NCBI GenBank assembly: GCA_002387205.1
Contig: DGLA01000010.1
Coordinates: forward strand, 570,220 to 634,219
Length of the DNA: 64,000 nt
Origin: Stutzerimonas stutzeri
Lineage (GTDB): Bacteria > Pseudomonadota > Gammaproteobacteria > Pseudomonadales > Pseudomonadaceae
Direction: 5' to 3'
Shown: in pieces, positions 44,362-55,299 of the stretch
Numbering within the stretch: position 1 is the first letter of the stretch
How the letters are laid out: each line of letters begins with the position of its first letter
The notes under the pieces: generated by a model
Told to the model about the DNA's origin: nothing
The model's input: only the letters and a program-made list of their open reading frames with translations
Database searches by the model: none
Made by a program: the position numbers and the translations under genes

Positions 44362-44997
44362 TCAGCCCTGCTCCGGCTTGAAGCGCACAACGAAACCATT
44401 GAGCTTGTGCTGACGCTGCAGCTGATCGCGTAGACGGTTGGCCTCGCCTCGCTCGATCAGCGGCCCGACAAAGACACGATTCATGCCGTCAGCGTTGCGC
44501 ACGTAGGCGTTGTACCCTTGCGAACGAAGCGTTTGCTGCAACTTTTCGGCATTCTCACGGCTCGACAGGCTGGCCAGCTGAACCGACCAACTCACCGGAA
44601 GATTTGCAGCATCCAGTCGCGGTTCAGCGGCCGGTGCGGGCGCGGCAGCTTGCGAGGGCGCTGGCTCAGCGGCAGCCGTGGTGGCCGGCTCAGGCGCAGA
44701 CGAGGGAGCTGGCACTGGGGTCTGCTTGATGGGCTCCGTGGGCGTGCCGCTGTCCACAACCGGCCCTTCTTCTATGATTTCGTATTCTTCCGGCAACGGC
44801 TCGACGGCTGGTTCAGGGACCTCGACAGGCTGAGTCTCGACTATCGGAGCCGCAGGAGCCTCAGGCATTTCCGGCGCGTTTACAGCGATCTCAGGCCCTT
44901 CGTCTGCGCGATTGAACAGCATCGGGACAAAAATCACAGCCAGCGCAAGCAGCACCAGCGCCCCCACGATACGTTGCAACAGCCCTTTATCTACCAT
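44362..44997 (-). CDS. DedD-like SPOR-domain protein
   Basis: 211-residue bitopic protein. One helix near the N-terminus (about 9-26, VGALVLLALAVIFVPML), a Pro/Ala/Glu-rich linker (about 35-130), and a C-terminal SPOR domain (about 135-211: SWSVQLASL, YVRNAD, RVFVGP, FVVRF). It should sit at the septum and bind denuded glycan strands. The start at 44997 overlaps the end of folC by 11 bp; the frame is open to 45156 but that lies within folC. Matches PA3110 in position. Confidence 0.88.
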   Translation of the reverse strand: MVDKGLLQRIVGALVLLALAVIFVPMLFNRADEGPEIAVNAPEMPEAPAAPIVETQPVEVPEPAVEPLPEEYEIIEEGPVVDSGTPTEPIKQTPVPAPSSAPEPATTAAAEPAPSQAAAPAPAAEPRLDAANLPVSWSVQLASLSSRENAEKLQQTLRSQGYNAYVRNADGMNRVFVGPLIERGEANRLRDQLQRQHKLNGFVVRFKPEQG

Positions 44998-46291
44998 CGC
45001 CCTGCCCTCCGTTCGCTGCGTTCCGCTCAAGCCAGTCGAGTGCTTCGGCCACGCAGTAGAAGGACCCAAACACCACCAGCTCGTCTTCTTCATCTGCGCG
45101 CACGCATTCTCGGTCAAGCGCTTGTGCCACACCGGAGTAGATAGTGACGGAGGCACCCCGTTCCATCAATGCCTCGCTCAACGCATCAGCGCTTCGAGAA
45201 CGGGGCGTAGGCAACGACGAAACGGCCCAGCTGTCGAAAACCGGCAGTAGCGGCTCGAGGACTCCGTTCAGATCCTTGTCGGCCAGAAGACCGAAAACCG
45301 CGATCCGCCGCCCCTGTTTCGGCTGCAATTGCAACTGTTGCGCCAGATAGGCGGCTGCATGGGGGTTGTGGCCAACATCAAGCACGACTGACAGCCTACG
45401 CCCTTCCCAGGTGACGGTCCGACGATCCATGCGCCCGATCACACCCGTCGTCGTTAGCGCCTCGATCAGTTGCTGCGGCTGCCAAACCGCGCCGAGCAAT
45501 GCGAAGGCCTGCAACGCCAGCGCGGCATTTTCAAGCGGCAGGGCCAGAATCGGTATATCCCTCAACTCCAGCGCTTCACCTGTGCTGGTCTGCCCTTGCC
45601 AGTGCCAACAGCCACGATCCTTCACCAGCTCGAAATCATGCCCACGCACCCGCAACGGCACCTGGAGCTGGCGCGCCACCTTGGTCAACGGCCCTGGTGG
45701 CAGCGGATCGCCACAGACGGCTGGCCTGCCTGCCCGGAATATGCCTGCTTTTTCGTACGCTACGCTGTCGCGGGTGTCACCTAGCCATTCGGCATGGTCC
45801 AGGCCAATGTTGGTCACAACGGCGACATCGGCATCGATCAGATTGACTGCATCAAGACGCCCGCCCAACCCAACCTCGAGCACTGCGGCGTCCAGCCCTG
45901 CGCGCTCGAACAACCAGAAGGCAGCAAGGGTTCCCATTTCGAAGTAAGTCAGGGATATATCGCCGCGGGCGCGCTCGACTGCTTCGAACGCGCTGCACAG
46001 CGCCTGGTCAGTGGCCTCGACCCCGTCAATCCGGACACGCTCGTTGTAACGCAGCAGGTGCGGAGAACTGTAGACGCCGACGCGCTTACCCTGGACAGCC
46101 AGCATCTGGGCCAGGAAAGCGCAGGTCGAACCCTTGCCATTGGTACCCGTAACCGTGACGACCAGGGGAGCCGGCCGGGTCAGCGCGAGCCTGTTCGCAA
46201 CCTCACGGCAGCGATCCAGGCCCATGTCGATTGCCGTGGGATGTAGCTGCTCGAGGTAATGAAGCCACTCCGGCAGACTCCTGCGGATCAT
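44987..46291 (-). CDS. folC: Folylpolyglutamate / dihydrofolate synthase
   Basis: 434-residue bifunctional enzyme that adds glutamate to dihydropteroate and folates. The ATP loop '[14 protein letters not shown]' (about 46-59) and '[15 protein letters not shown]' mark the Mur-ligase-like fold of FolC. Length matches the family (about 420-430). Its ATG overlaps the accD stop (ATGA), giving coupled translation. Confidence 0.96.
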   Translation of the reverse strand: MIRRSLPEWLHYLEQLHPTAIDMGLDRCREVANRLALTRPAPLVVTVTGTNGKGSTCAFLAQMLAVQGKRVGVYSSPHLLRYNERVRIDGVEATDQALCSAFEAVERARGDISLTYFEMGTLAAFWLFERAGLDAAVLEVGLGGRLDAVNLIDADVAVVTNIGLDHAEWLGDTRDSVAYEKAGIFRAGRPAVCGDPLPPGPLTKVARQLQVPLRVRGHDFELVKDRGCWHWQGQTSTGEALELRDIPILALPLENAALALQAFALLGAVWQPQQLIEALTTTGVIGRMDRRTVTWEGRRLSVVLDVGHNPHAAAYLAQQLQLQPKQGRRIAVFGLLADKDLNGVLEPLLPVFDSWAVSSLPTPRSRSADALSEALMERGASVTIYSGVAQALDRECVRADEEDELVVFGSFYCVAEALDWLERNAANGGQGDGR

Positions 46292-47181
46292 GCGTCTGCC
46301 GTCACCAGGACGGGCTCCGCCGGCGTAGGCAGTTGCTGAAGCTGAGCCAGGAGACGGGACAGACGTGCACGAAGCTCGGCGCGTGGAATGATCAGGTCGA
46401 TCGCGCCGTGATCCAGAAGGAACTCGCTGCGCTGGAACCCCTCGGGAAGCTTTTCACGCACGGTCTGCTCGATCACCCGAGGCCCGGCGAATCCAATGAG
46501 CGCCTTGGGCTCCGCGACGATGACATCACCGAGCATGGCAAGACTTGCTGAGACACCGCCATAGACCGGATCGGTAAGGACGGAGATGAACGGCAGGCCT
46601 TCTTCACGCATGCGTGCCAGCACAGCGGAAGTCTTGGCCATCTGCATCAGGGATATCAGCGCCTCCTGCATCCGCGCGCCACCCGATGCGGAAAAGCAGA
46701 CCAGCGGGCAACGCTGCTCGAGAGCCACATTGGCGGCACGCACGAAACGCTCGCCCACGATCGCGCCCATCGAACCACCCATGAACGAAAATTCAAATGC
46801 GCAGGCTACGACGGGCAGTTTTTTCAAGGTGCCGCGCATGGCAATCAACGCATCCTTCTCGCCGGTCTGCTTCTGCGCAGCCGAGAGACGGTCTTTGTAT
46901 TTCTTGCTGTCGCGAAACTTCAGACGATCAACAGGCTCAAGTTCGACCGCGATCTCTTCACGCCCGTCCTTGTCGAGAAAGATATCCAGGCGAGTACGGG
47001 CGTCGATACGCATGTGATGCTGGCACTTCGGGCAGACATCCAGGGTTTTTTCCAGTTCGGGTCGATACAGTACCGCCTCGCATGATGGGCACTTGTGCCA
47101 GAGCCCTTCAGGCACTGAACTCTTCTGCGTTTCCGAGCGCATGATCGATGGGATCAGCTTGTCTACCAGCCAGTTGCTCAT
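46288..47181 (-). CDS. accD: Acetyl-CoA carboxylase carboxyltransferase subunit beta
   Basis: 297-residue subunit that carries the zinc ribbon and half the carboxyltransferase site. The N-terminal zinc motif is C-x2-C-x15-C-x2-C (CPSC ... CPKC, about 27-49). '[15 protein letters not shown]' and '[11 protein letters not shown]' mark the active site. The ATG at 47181 follows GGAG. Makes malonyl-CoA with AccA/B/C, which are elsewhere. Confidence 0.96.
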   Translation of the reverse strand: MSNWLVDKLIPSIMRSETQKSSVPEGLWHKCPSCEAVLYRPELEKTLDVCPKCQHHMRIDARTRLDIFLDKDGREEIAVELEPVDRLKFRDSKKYKDRLSAAQKQTGEKDALIAMRGTLKKLPVVACAFEFSFMGGSMGAIVGERFVRAANVALEQRCPLVCFSASGGARMQEALISLMQMAKTSAVLARMREEGLPFISVLTDPVYGGVSASLAMLGDVIVAEPKALIGFAGPRVIEQTVREKLPEGFQRSEFLLDHGAIDLIIPRAELRARLSRLLAQLQQLPTPAEPVLVTADA

Positions 47182-47400
47182 GCTTTTATTCTCCACAGCT
47201 TGTCAGTCCTGCGCGTGATGGATAAACGCGCCAGGCAGATTCAACATTGCGATCGGTCTCCAATCGGAGTTCACTGCATCGCGTAGGTGACAGGCCCAAT
47301 GGCCGTCACAGAAACAAGGCCCTCTCCAAGGATGGACAGGCGTCGATCGTGCGAATGCCCATTCGCGAGTGGTAACTGGACGGCAGCCATCCGGGGTTCG

Positions 47401-48024
47401 TCACATCGAGGCCCTCACCTGGCGCACGAATTGATGCACAGCGTCAGGGCTTTTGACGCCCTTGCGAAGCTCTACCCCACCACTGACATCCACAGCAAAC
47501 GGGCTGACCTGGGAAATCGCCTGTTTAACATTTTGTGCAGTCAGCCCACCGGCAAGAATCAGCGGCTTGGGCAGGTTCGCAGGAATCAGCGACCAATCGA
47601 AGAGTTCGCCTGTCCCACCCGGGACCCCTGCGACGAAGGTGTCGAGGAGGATGGCGCTGGCTCCCGAAAAGCGCGCGGCCTGCGCCGCGATATCCTCGCC
47701 TGCCCTCACCCTGAGCGCCTTGTACCAGGGTTTCTGGAAACCCTGGCAATCCTCAGGGGTCTCGTCACCATGAAACTGCAACGTGTCGAGCGGTACCGCC
47801 TCTAACGTTTCGCTTACTTCACAACGTGAGGCGTTGACGAACAGGCCGACCGTCGTGACGAAAGGAGGAAGTGCAGCAATGATTGCCCGCGCCTGCTGGA
47901 TGCTGACCGCTCGCGGGCTTTTCGCATAGAACACCAGGCCAATCGCATCGGCACCAGCCTCAGCAGCGACAAGTGCATCTTTGATGCTGGTGATTCCACA
48001 GATCTTGGTTCGAACGATGGGCAA
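47401..48024 (-). CDS. trpF: Phosphoribosylanthranilate isomerase
   Basis: 207-residue TIM-barrel enzyme of tryptophan synthesis. The N-terminal '[20 protein letters not shown]' carries the catalytic Cys, and '[12 protein letters not shown]' and '[10 protein letters not shown]' follow in order. I chose TTG at 48024, just before 'PIVRTKICG', with AGGT upstream; the frame could extend to 48081. Follows truA and precedes accD as in PAO1. Confidence 0.92.
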   Translation of the reverse strand: MPIVRTKICGITSIKDALVAAEAGADAIGLVFYAKSPRAVSIQQARAIIAALPPFVTTVGLFVNASRCEVSETLEAVPLDTLQFHGDETPEDCQGFQKPWYKALRVRAGEDIAAQAARFSGASAILLDTFVAGVPGGTGELFDWSLIPANLPKPLILAGGLTAQNVKQAISQVSPFAVDVSGGVELRKGVKSPDAVHQFVRQVRASM

Positions 48025-48128
48025 CGGCCGGTACCTGCGATAAAGGACCTCGGATGGTAACAAAAGCGCCGCGTGCTGCAAGCTGCATCGCCCGCATGCA
48101 AGAACTAAATCCCGAAGGACGTCACGCC

Positions 48129-49001
48129 CTATCTATCGGCAGCGGAACGAACATCCGGCAGCCCGGAAAGAAAGTGCGGACCGAGGTAACGCTGAGGCAG
48201 CTCATACTCGTCGGGATAGTCCACCTGAACGAGATAGAGCCCATAAGGGTGCGCCGTAACACCCCCGGTTCGCCTCACGCGCGACTCCAGCACTTCCCGC
48301 GCCCACTCGACCGGCCTCTCACCCGCACCGATTGTCATCAGCACGCCGGCAAAATTGCGCACCATGTGATGCAGAAACGCGTTGGCACGAACGTCAACCA
48401 CGATCAGACGCCCGTATTCGAGTAGCTCAAGGTGGTGAACGGTCTTGATGGGTGACTTCGCCTGGCACTGGCGTGCACGAAAAGCACTGAAATCGTGGGT
48501 GCCGACAAAGGCCCTGGCCGCCTCACGCATGCGATCGATGTCCAACGGGCGATGATTCCAGGTCACCTCCTCGGCCAGGTGAGCTGGACGGATCTGATCG
48601 TTGTAGATCACGTAGCGATAACGACGAGCCATGGCGCTGAATCGGGCATCGAAACGCTTAGGCATCTCCTTGGCCCAGGTCACGCTGATATCGCCGGGCA
48701 GGTTCATGTTCGCCCCCATCACCCAGGCGTGCATCGAGCGTGTCACGGGGGTGTCGAAGTGCACGACCTGGCCACACGCGTGCACAAGGGCATCTGTACG
48801 CCCGGCACAGCTCAGGGTCACAGGATGGCCGCCTGCAACCTTGCTCAGCGCGGTTTCAAGGCATAGCTGAATGGAAGGAACACCGTCGCGCTGGCGTTGA
48901 AAGCCCCGATAGCGAGCCCCCTTGTATTCAACGCCCAGTGCGATTCTGGAAAAGCCAGCGGCAGCCGATAGGGCTGCCGCTTCAGGTACTGCTTCTGTCA
49001 T
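48129..49001 (-). CDS. truA: tRNA pseudouridine(38-40) synthase
   Basis: 290-residue enzyme that modifies U38-U40 of tRNA. The catalytic Asp lies in '[19 protein letters not shown]'; '[17 protein letters not shown]' opens the domain, and '[19 protein letters not shown]' is typical of the C-terminal half. The ATG lies 2 bp beyond the fimV stop, so these may be co-transcribed. Confidence 0.95.
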   Translation of the reverse strand: MTEAVPEAAALSAAAGFSRIALGVEYKGARYRGFQRQRDGVPSIQLCLETALSKVAGGHPVTLSCAGRTDALVHACGQVVHFDTPVTRSMHAWVMGANMNLPGDISVTWAKEMPKRFDARFSAMARRYRYVIYNDQIRPAHLAEEVTWNHRPLDIDRMREAARAFVGTHDFSAFRARQCQAKSPIKTVHHLELLEYGRLIVVDVRANAFLHHMVRNFAGVLMTIGAGERPVEWAREVLESRVRRTGGVTAHPYGLYLVQVDYPDEYELPQRYLGPHFLSGLPDVRSAADR

Positions 49002-49003
49002 GT

Positions 49004-51748
49004 TCAGGCTAGTTTGGCGAGCATATCTCGCGCTTCTTGCTGCTGGTTATCGCTCCCTTCGCTGATGACCTCATCCAGGATGTCACGCGCACCTTCGGCA
49101 TCGCCCATGTCGATATAGGCACGAGCCAGATCGAGTTTTGTGGTGGTTTCGTCGGTGTCAGAAAAGAAGTCGAAATCTTCGCCCATATCGTCGATGGAAG
49201 AAGGTGACGGCTCGACCAGAGCTATATTCGCTGATTCGCCCATAGCTGGCTGGTCACGCGGCTCATCAAGATCACGCGACAGCTCCTCAAGCTCGGCCTC
49301 GACGTTTTCCAACTCGGAACTGAAGCTATCGGAAGCAGGCGACTGCGCGCTGCCTTCATCCAGAGAGAGATCGAACTCGTCCGGCATGGTTTCTGGCTGC
49401 GCCGTATCGGCAAGCCCGAAGTCGAAATCATCCGTATCCGGCGCGGTCGTGTCCGGAAGTACATTGACGGCCGGAGAGGAAACACCTGGCGTCGATGCAG
49501 GCTGATCATCATCAAGGTCTAGCGAAAAGCCAGCCAGCTCATCTTCCAGCGAGGCCTCACCTGGCTTGGACGGCTCGTCAATATCGAAGGCGAAATCATC
49601 GATGGCCTGCTCCTGCGCCGCCGCTTCAATGTTGAGATCGTCGAAATCCAACGCGTCGAAATCCTGCTCGGCCTCGGTTTGCCGCGCTGTAGGCACCTCC
49701 TGAAATTCATCATCCAGAGCAAGGTCATCGAGGCTGAGATCGAAAGAGTCGTCGGCGTCCGGTGAGACGGAAGAAACAGGCGCAGGCTCCTCGAGCTCGA
49801 GATCGTCAAGGTTCAGGCTATCGAAGTCATCGCTGCTGGCTACGCCAACCGCACCGGCACCTGCGGCAGAAGCCATCACCATCGCCGGGTACCGGGCTTT
49901 GAGCTGGTCAATTGCAGCAGCGGAGCCGCCGATATCACGAAGCTCTGACTCCTGTCGGATGAACCCGTCACGGTCACCCAGCTCGGCGTAGACCTCCATC
50001 AGCTTCAGGCGCAAATCGCCTCGCTGCGGCTCGTTGTCGAGCGCGTTCTGCAGTAGTTCAGCGGCCTGATTGAAACGGCCATAGGCAATGTAGATGTCGG
50101 CTTCAGCAAGAGGATCGTTGCCAGTGCCCACCGGAGCATCTGATTCGCCTTGAGTTGAGGTTTCATCATGCTGTCCATGATCAGCTTCAGCGACGTCCGA
50201 TGCTCTGAAATCCTGTTGTGCAACGAATAGGTCGGTGGAACCATTGTCCGCAAGCAACGACTCCTGCAGCTCGGCTTCCTTCATCGCGTTGCGGCGAGAC
50301 AGGGCCATCAACCCGACCAGCAATAGCAACAAGGCGCTGCCGCCCAACACCCCCAGTAGAATGGGGTTACCGAACAGGCCCTCGACGAAGCCTTCCGATT
50401 CCTCGGGAGCCGCGACAGGAGCGGGAGGAGGCGTTTCGGCAACCGGCTCCACCGCTGCAGGCTGGGACTCCACAGGTTGCTGCTCTGCAATCTGGGATTC
50501 AGACGCTGGCGAAGAAACCCCTGGCTCGGCCTCTACTTCCGCGGCAGGCTCAACCGGCTCGGCTGCAGCAACCGGACTGGAATCGACCGTACCAGGCTGA
50601 GAGGCAGGCGCAGTCACGCCTGTTTCGGCCGGGCTATCGGCGCCCAACTGCGCTTGCAGTTTCGCCAGTTGATCATCCTTGAGCTGCATCAGTCGCTGCA
50701 GCTTGTCCAGCTGACCTTGCAGATCGCTCAGACGATCCTTGAGATCGATATTCTCCCGACGACTCGAATCAAGGCTTTCTTCGGTAAGGGCAAGCTTGTC
50801 ACGCAGCGCTTTTGCTTCATTACCGCTACCCGACTCGCTGCCGCTGGCCAATGCTCCACTGTCCGGAGCGACCAGTCGCAGGTTATCACCCTGCTCAGCT
50901 CGGGAGGGAGCAGCACCGGCACTGCTCCGCTGCGTGGCATCGAGCTGGCGTGCACCAGCCACAGGGGAGGCATTCCCGCTCCGCCAGCTGGCGTTTTGCT
51001 GGGCGACTTGCTGTATCGCCTCGGCCTGGCTGCGCCTGGCAATCTGCTCGGCATTGGGCAATCGCAGTACCTGGCCATTCTTCATGCGATTAATGTTTCC
51101 GCCGATGAATGCGTTAGGATTCAGATCCTGGATGGCCAGCATGGCTTGGTGGACCGTTCCGCCCTGCCGTGCACGATCAGCGATTTCCCAGAGCGTATCG
51201 TTTGGCGTGACCTTGTACTGGTCGCCTTGTAGAGCCGGGGTTGATGACGAGACCGGCGCTGGCGCCGGGCGGGGTGTAGCAACAGGCCGAGAAGACGGGG
51301 CTGCGATTGGCAGCTGCGGTGCAACTGCTGCAGCAGTTTCCGGAGAATAAAGAGGCGGATCCAACAGCAGCGTATATTCGCGCAGTAGGCGACCACTCGG
51401 CCAAAGCACCTCGACCAGGAAATTCAGGTAGGGTTCGCGAACGGGCTTGCTGGACGATACGCGAATGACGCTTTTTCCATCAGGGCGCAAAACAGGCGTG
51501 AAGGTAAGATCAGTCAGGAAATACTGCCGGTCTACACCGGCCCGATTGAAGTCCTCAGCGGATGCCAGGACTGGCACGACCTCACCAGGCGCCAGGGTCT
51601 TTGCATCCAACAGTTCGATTTCAGCGACCAGCGGTTGATTCAGCGCCGACTTCAGCGTGACCTCGCCCAACCCCAGCGCGTAGGCCATTTCGGAAGTCAG
51701 CGCGGTAGCAGCCGCGATTGCCAGCACCAGATTGCGAACCCGAACCAT
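49004..51748 (-). CDS. fimV: FimV-like peptidoglycan-binding polar protein
   Basis: 914-residue inner-membrane protein that in P. aeruginosa promotes type IV pili, twitching and polar cAMP signalling. A signal peptide (about 1-24) is followed by the FimV N-terminal domain, a LysM domain (about 177-232: KVTPNDTLWEIADRAR), a coiled coil (about 315-360), a membrane helix (about 460-480), TPR-like helices (about 545-595) and a very acidic region. The C-terminal FimV motif reads 'TKLDLARAYIDMGD'. Repeated 'FDLSLDDL'-type segments lie in the acidic part. Confidence 0.94.
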   Translation of the reverse strand: MVRVRNLVLAIAAATALTSEMAYALGLGEVTLKSALNQPLVAEIELLDAKTLAPGEVVPVLASAEDFNRAGVDRQYFLTDLTFTPVLRPDGKSVIRVSSSKPVREPYLNFLVEVLWPSGRLLREYTLLLDPPLYSPETAAAVAPQLPIAAPSSRPVATPRPAPAPVSSSTPALQGDQYKVTPNDTLWEIADRARQGGTVHQAMLAIQDLNPNAFIGGNINRMKNGQVLRLPNAEQIARRSQAEAIQQVAQQNASWRSGNASPVAGARQLDATQRSSAGAAPSRAEQGDNLRLVAPDSGALASGSESGSGNEAKALRDKLALTEESLDSSRRENIDLKDRLSDLQGQLDKLQRLMQLKDDQLAKLQAQLGADSPAETGVTAPASQPGTVDSSPVAAAEPVEPAAEVEAEPGVSSPASESQIAEQQPVESQPAAVEPVAETPPPAPVAAPEESEGFVEGLFGNPILLGVLGGSALLLLLVGLMALSRRNAMKEAELQESLLADNGSTDLFVAQQDFRASDVAEADHGQHDETSTQGESDAPVGTGNDPLAEADIYIAYGRFNQAAELLQNALDNEPQRGDLRLKLMEVYAELGDRDGFIRQESELRDIGGSAAAIDQLKARYPAMVMASAAGAGAVGVASSDDFDSLNLDDLELEEPAPVSSVSPDADDSFDLSLDDLALDDEFQEVPTARQTEAEQDFDALDFDDLNIEAAAQEQAIDDFAFDIDEPSKPGEASLEDELAGFSLDLDDDQPASTPGVSSPAVNVLPDTTAPDTDDFDFGLADTAQPETMPDEFDLSLDEGSAQSPASDSFSSELENVEAELEELSRDLDEPRDQPAMGESANIALVEPSPSSIDDMGEDFDFFSDTDETTTKLDLARAYIDMGDAEGARDILDEVISEGSDNQQQEARDMLAKLA

Positions 51749-52133
51749 TATGTAATCCCTTGTTTTTTAACTTTTCTCGGATCTTCGAGAGGGTCTTATA
51801 GTCGCTGCCTGCGCCGCCTGGTGGCGCCCCCATCAGCGATAAGCCTATAAAGCGTTGCCAGCTAGAATAGTTCTTCGAACTTTCAGTAAGTATCTTTTAC
51901 AGATAGGGTTTTATCAACAACCCACCGGACGAGCAGGCATTAAGCCTCAGCCCTTTTAGTGCGTTATCAGACACACTCCACAAAATGTGCGGAACGTACC
52001 AGCAGCTGACAGCCCTGTGCTGGATGAGGGCCGGAGAGCTGGCGTAGCGAGACCAAGACAAGCCCCCTACCCCACAGGCTCGTCGAGCCTTTAGCAAACC
52101 ACCCCGCACCGCCATACCCAGTAGAAAAGAAAA
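51749..52133. other. Gap between fimV and asd without a supported gene
   Basis: About 385 bp. It must contain the fimV promoter (AT-rich near 51760-51890, with several possible -10 elements). PAO1 carries a second asd-like gene here (PA3116, from memory); no remnant of it is recognisable in either strand. Confidence 0.5.
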
Positions 52134-52155
52134 CGCCTCGACCAGGGTCGAGGCG
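52127..52155 (-). terminator. Terminator after asd
   Basis: Perfect 9-bp stem CGCCTCGAC/GTCGAGGCG (52134-52142, 52147-52155) around CAGG; on the minus strand it is followed by TTTTCTTTT. Confidence 0.85.
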
Positions 52156-52173
52156 CTTATGTTCGCAGAGGTA

Positions 52174-53286
52174 CTAGCGTTCCAGCAGGATGCGCAACAT
52201 TCTGCGCAACGGCTCAGCAGCCCCCCAGAGAAGCTGATCGCCAACGGTGAACGCTCCCAGGTAATGCGAGCCCATGTTCAGCTTGCGCAGCCTGCCGACC
52301 GGAACACTAAGAGTGCCCGTCACTGAGGTGGGGCTAAGCTCCTGCATGCTTGCGTCTCGATGGTTGGGGACTAGCTTTACCCAGGGGTTGTGCTGACTGA
52401 TCATGCCCTCGATGTCCGAGATCGGCACATCCTTGTTCAGTTTGATGGTTAACGCCTGGCTGTGGCAACGCATGGCGCCGACGCGAACACAGATACCATC
52501 CACCGGGATCGGGCTCTTGAAACGGCCCAGTATCTTGTTGGTCTCGGCCTGGGCCTTCCACTCTTCGCGGCTCTGCCCGTTCGGCAGTTCCTTGTCGATG
52601 TATGGAATCAGGCTGCCGGCCAGCGGGACGCCGAAATTATCAACCGGAAACGCTTCGGAGCGCTGGCAGGCGGCCACCTTGCGATCGATCTCGAGGATGG
52701 CACTCGCCGGGTTAGCCAAGTCATCAGCCACCGACGCATTGATGCTGCCCATCTGCTTGATCAGCTCACGCATGTTCTGCGCGCCGGCACCCGAAGCGGC
52801 TTGGTAGGTCATGGCGCTCATCCATTCAACCAAGCCGTTTTCGAACAGACCACCGAGGCCCATCAGCATCAGGCTGACGGTGCAGTTGCCTCCGATGTAG
52901 TTGAGCGTTCCGGCATCCAGCTGATGGTCGATGACTTTGCGGTTGACCGGGTCCAACACGATAACGGCATCGTCGTGCATGCGCAGCGTCGAAGCCGCAT
53001 CGATCCAATAGCCCTTCCAGCCAGCCTCGCGAAGCTTCGGAAACACCTCGCTTGTGTAGTCCCCGCCCTGGCAGGTAAGAACGATATCAAGCGACTTCAA
53101 CTCGTCGATGTTGTAGGCGTCTTTCAGTGGCGCAGTATCCTTGCCAATGGAAGGCCCCTGACCGCCCACGTTGGAAGTGGTAAAGAACACCGGTTCGATC
53201 AGGTCGAAATCCCGCTCCTCCAGCATCCGCTGCATGAGCACGGAACCCACCATGCCGCGCCAACCGATCAGACCTACACGTTTCAT
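52174..53286 (-). CDS. asd: Aspartate-semialdehyde dehydrogenase
   Basis: 370-residue enzyme reducing aspartyl phosphate to the semialdehyde for lysine, threonine, methionine and diaminopimelate. The start '[21 protein letters not shown]' (split by role) carries the NADP loop; the catalytic Cys is in '[15 protein letters not shown]'. Length and start match the gammaproteobacterial type. The frame is open to 53397 but the ATG at 53286 has AGGTG upstream. Confidence 0.96.
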   Translation of the reverse strand: MKRVGLIGWRGMVGSVLMQRMLEERDFDLIEPVFFTTSNVGGQGPSIGKDTAPLKDAYNIDELKSLDIVLTCQGGDYTSEVFPKLREAGWKGYWIDAASTLRMHDDAVIVLDPVNRKVIDHQLDAGTLNYIGGNCTVSLMLMGLGGLFENGLVEWMSAMTYQAASGAGAQNMRELIKQMGSINASVADDLANPASAILEIDRKVAACQRSEAFPVDNFGVPLAGSLIPYIDKELPNGQSREEWKAQAETNKILGRFKSPIPVDGICVRVGAMRCHSQALTIKLNKDVPISDIEGMISQHNPWVKLVPNHRDASMQELSPTSVTGTLSVPVGRLRKLNMGSHYLGAFTVGDQLLWGAAEPLRRMLRILLER

Positions 53287-53464
53287 CGCAACTACACCTA
53301 TATATGAATGGCCTGCAGAGCAGGCCGTCGATAAACATATGCCACATGCTCGAAGCATGGAAGGATCACCTAGCAACGCCAAGTGACAGACCGCCATCGC
53401 TGCACATGTGCCTGGCCGTAGCCCGCAAGTTTGATCAACGGCCTGTGCAAAGGGGCCAGAAAGA

Positions 53465-54547
53465 TTACAACTTCGCGAGGGCCGCGACTACTGCGTCGCC
53501 CATCGCCTTGGTGCCGACTTTTTCGCATCCTTCGGACCAGATGTCGCCGGTACGCAGCCCTTGATCGAGCACATTGCTGACTGCCTGCTCGATCGCATCT
53601 GCAGCCGCTACCTGATTGAAGCTGTAGCGCAGCATCATAGATACCGAAAGGATGGTCGCCAGCGGATTCGCGACGCCCTTGCCTGCGATATCCGGTGCCG
53701 AGCCATGGCACGGCTCGAACATGCCCTTGTTGTTTGAATCGAGGGACGCTGATGGCAGCATGCCGATCGAACCGGTCAACATGGAAGCCTCATCCGACAG
53801 AATGTCGCCGAACATGTTATCGGTCACGATCACGTCGAACTGCTTGGGTGCCCGTACCAGTTGCATGGCCGCGTTATCGACATACATATGGCTGAGTTCG
53901 ACGTCCGGATAATCCTTGGCAACCTCCTCCACCACTGTGCGCCATAGCTGGCTGGACGCCAGGACATTGGCCTTGTCCACGGAACATAGCTTCTTGCCAC
54001 GCACGCGCGCCATGTCGAACCCGACCCTGGCGATGCGACGCACTTCGCCTTCGCTGTAAGGCAGTGTATCGAACGCCATGCGTTCGCCGTTTTCCTGCAC
54101 CCTGGTTTCACGCGGCTGACCGAAGTAAATACCGCCAGTCAGTTCTCGAACGATAAGGATATCCAGGCCTGCCACGATCTCCGGCTTGAGGCTGGAAGCC
54201 TCGGCGAGCTGCGGATACAGCAAGGCCGGGCGCAGGTTGCCGAACAGGCCAAGCTGCGAACGAATTTTCAACAAGCCGCGCTCGGGGCGGATCGCCGGAT
54301 CGATCTTGTCCCACTTCGGACCACCCACGGCACCCAGCAGGATGGCGTCCGCCGCCCTGGCACGCTCCAGGGTTTCGTCGGCCAAGGGCACGCCGTACTT
54401 GTCGACCGCCGCCCCGCCCAGCTCGTCGTAGCCAAGCTGCAGGTCAAGCTGGAATTTATCGTTGGCCAACTCAAGCACCTTGACTGCTTCGGCCATGATT
54501 TCCGGGCCGATACCGTCACCCGGAAGAATCAGAATCTGTTTGGACAT
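53465..54547 (-). CDS. leuB: 3-Isopropylmalate dehydrogenase
   Basis: 360-residue NAD-dependent enzyme of leucine synthesis. Visible motifs: '[11 protein letters not shown]', '[14 protein letters not shown]'-like segment (here [11 protein letters not shown]), and '[20 protein letters not shown]' at the metal/NAD site. A GAAGGAAA ribosome site precedes the ATG. It lies 94 bp after leuD, separated by inverted 7-bp repeats. Confidence 0.97.
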   Translation of the reverse strand: MSKQILILPGDGIGPEIMAEAVKVLELANDKFQLDLQLGYDELGGAAVDKYGVPLADETLERARAADAILLGAVGGPKWDKIDPAIRPERGLLKIRSQLGLFGNLRPALLYPQLAEASSLKPEIVAGLDILIVRELTGGIYFGQPRETRVQENGERMAFDTLPYSEGEVRRIARVGFDMARVRGKKLCSVDKANVLASSQLWRTVVEEVAKDYPDVELSHMYVDNAAMQLVRAPKQFDVIVTDNMFGDILSDEASMLTGSIGMLPSASLDSNNKGMFEPCHGSAPDIAGKGVANPLATILSVSMMLRYSFNQVAAADAIEQAVSNVLDQGLRTGDIWSEGCEKVGTKAMGDAVVAALAKL

Positions 54548-54563
54548 AACGTTTCCTTCAGAA

Positions 54564-54635
54564 AAGCTTGAAGCTTAAAGCCAGAAGCTAGAAGCCGAGC
54601 GCTGTTACTTCCAGCTTTCGGATTCCGGCTTCCAC
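54564..54635. repeat. Inverted arrays of 7-bp units between leuD and leuB
   Basis: Five units AAGCTTG, AAGCTTA, AAGCCAG, AAGCTAG, AAGCCGA (54564-54598) face four units CTTCCAG, CTTTCGG, ATTCCGG, CTTCCAC (54608-54635) that read AAG-rich on the other strand. Together they could fold into a long imperfect hairpin in the leuD-leuB transcript. Confidence 0.75.
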
Positions 54636-54641
54636 CTCGTG

Positions 54642-55289
54642 TCATTTGATTGCGCCGAACAGCCAGGGCTGGCTCTGCTGATGCCGGGTTTCGAAAGCCT
54701 TGATGGCTTCAGCGTCCTGCAGCGTCAGGCCAATGTCGTCCAGGCCATTGAGCAAACAGTGCTTGCGAAACGCATCGACCTCGAATTCGTATCGGACGCC
54801 GTCCGGACGAGTCACCGTCTGTGCCTGGAGATCGACGGTCAGCTGATAACCTTCAGTGGCCTCGGCCTGCTCGAACAGCGCGTCGACCTCTTCTTCTTTC
54901 AGCACGATAGGCAACAGGCCATTCTTGAAGCTGTTGTTGTAGAAAATGTCAGCGAAGCTCGGCGCGATGATGGCGCGGAATCCGTACTCTTCCAGCGCCC
55001 AGGGCGCATGCTCACGGGACGAGCCGCAACCGAAGTTCTCGCGCGCCAACAGGACGCTCGCGCCCTGGTAACGGGCGAAGTTGAGAACGAACTCCTGGTT
55101 TACCGGACGATTCGAACAGTCCTGGTTGGGTTGACCGACGTCCAGATAGCGCCATTCGTCGAACAGGTTCTGCCCGAACCCCGTACGCTTGATCGACTTG
55201 AGAAACTGCTTCGGGATGATCTGGTCGGTGTCGACGTTTGCACGGTCGAGCGGCGCAACGAGACCCCTGTGCTCGGTAAAAGGCTTCAT
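54642..55289 (-). CDS. leuD: 3-Isopropylmalate dehydratase small subunit
   Basis: 215-residue swivel-domain subunit that pairs with LeuC to isomerise isopropylmalate. Motifs: '[18 protein letters not shown]' near the N-terminus and '[20 protein letters not shown]'. Length is usual (about 200-215). It follows leuC by 10 bp. Confidence 0.97.
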   Translation of the reverse strand: MKPFTEHRGLVAPLDRANVDTDQIIPKQFLKSIKRTGFGQNLFDEWRYLDVGQPNQDCSNRPVNQEFVLNFARYQGASVLLARENFGCGSSREHAPWALEEYGFRAIIAPSFADIFYNNSFKNGLLPIVLKEEEVDALFEQAEATEGYQLTVDLQAQTVTRPDGVRYEFEVDAFRKHCLLNGLDDIGLTLQDAEAIKAFETRHQQSQPWLFGAIK

Positions 55290-55299
55290 ATCCGTCTCC

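Noticed and set aside
51897..52244. 115-codon frame between fimV and asd
   Set aside because: Overlaps the asd end and its terminator, Ser/Cys-rich, no ribosome site; also no likeness to a second asd gene.
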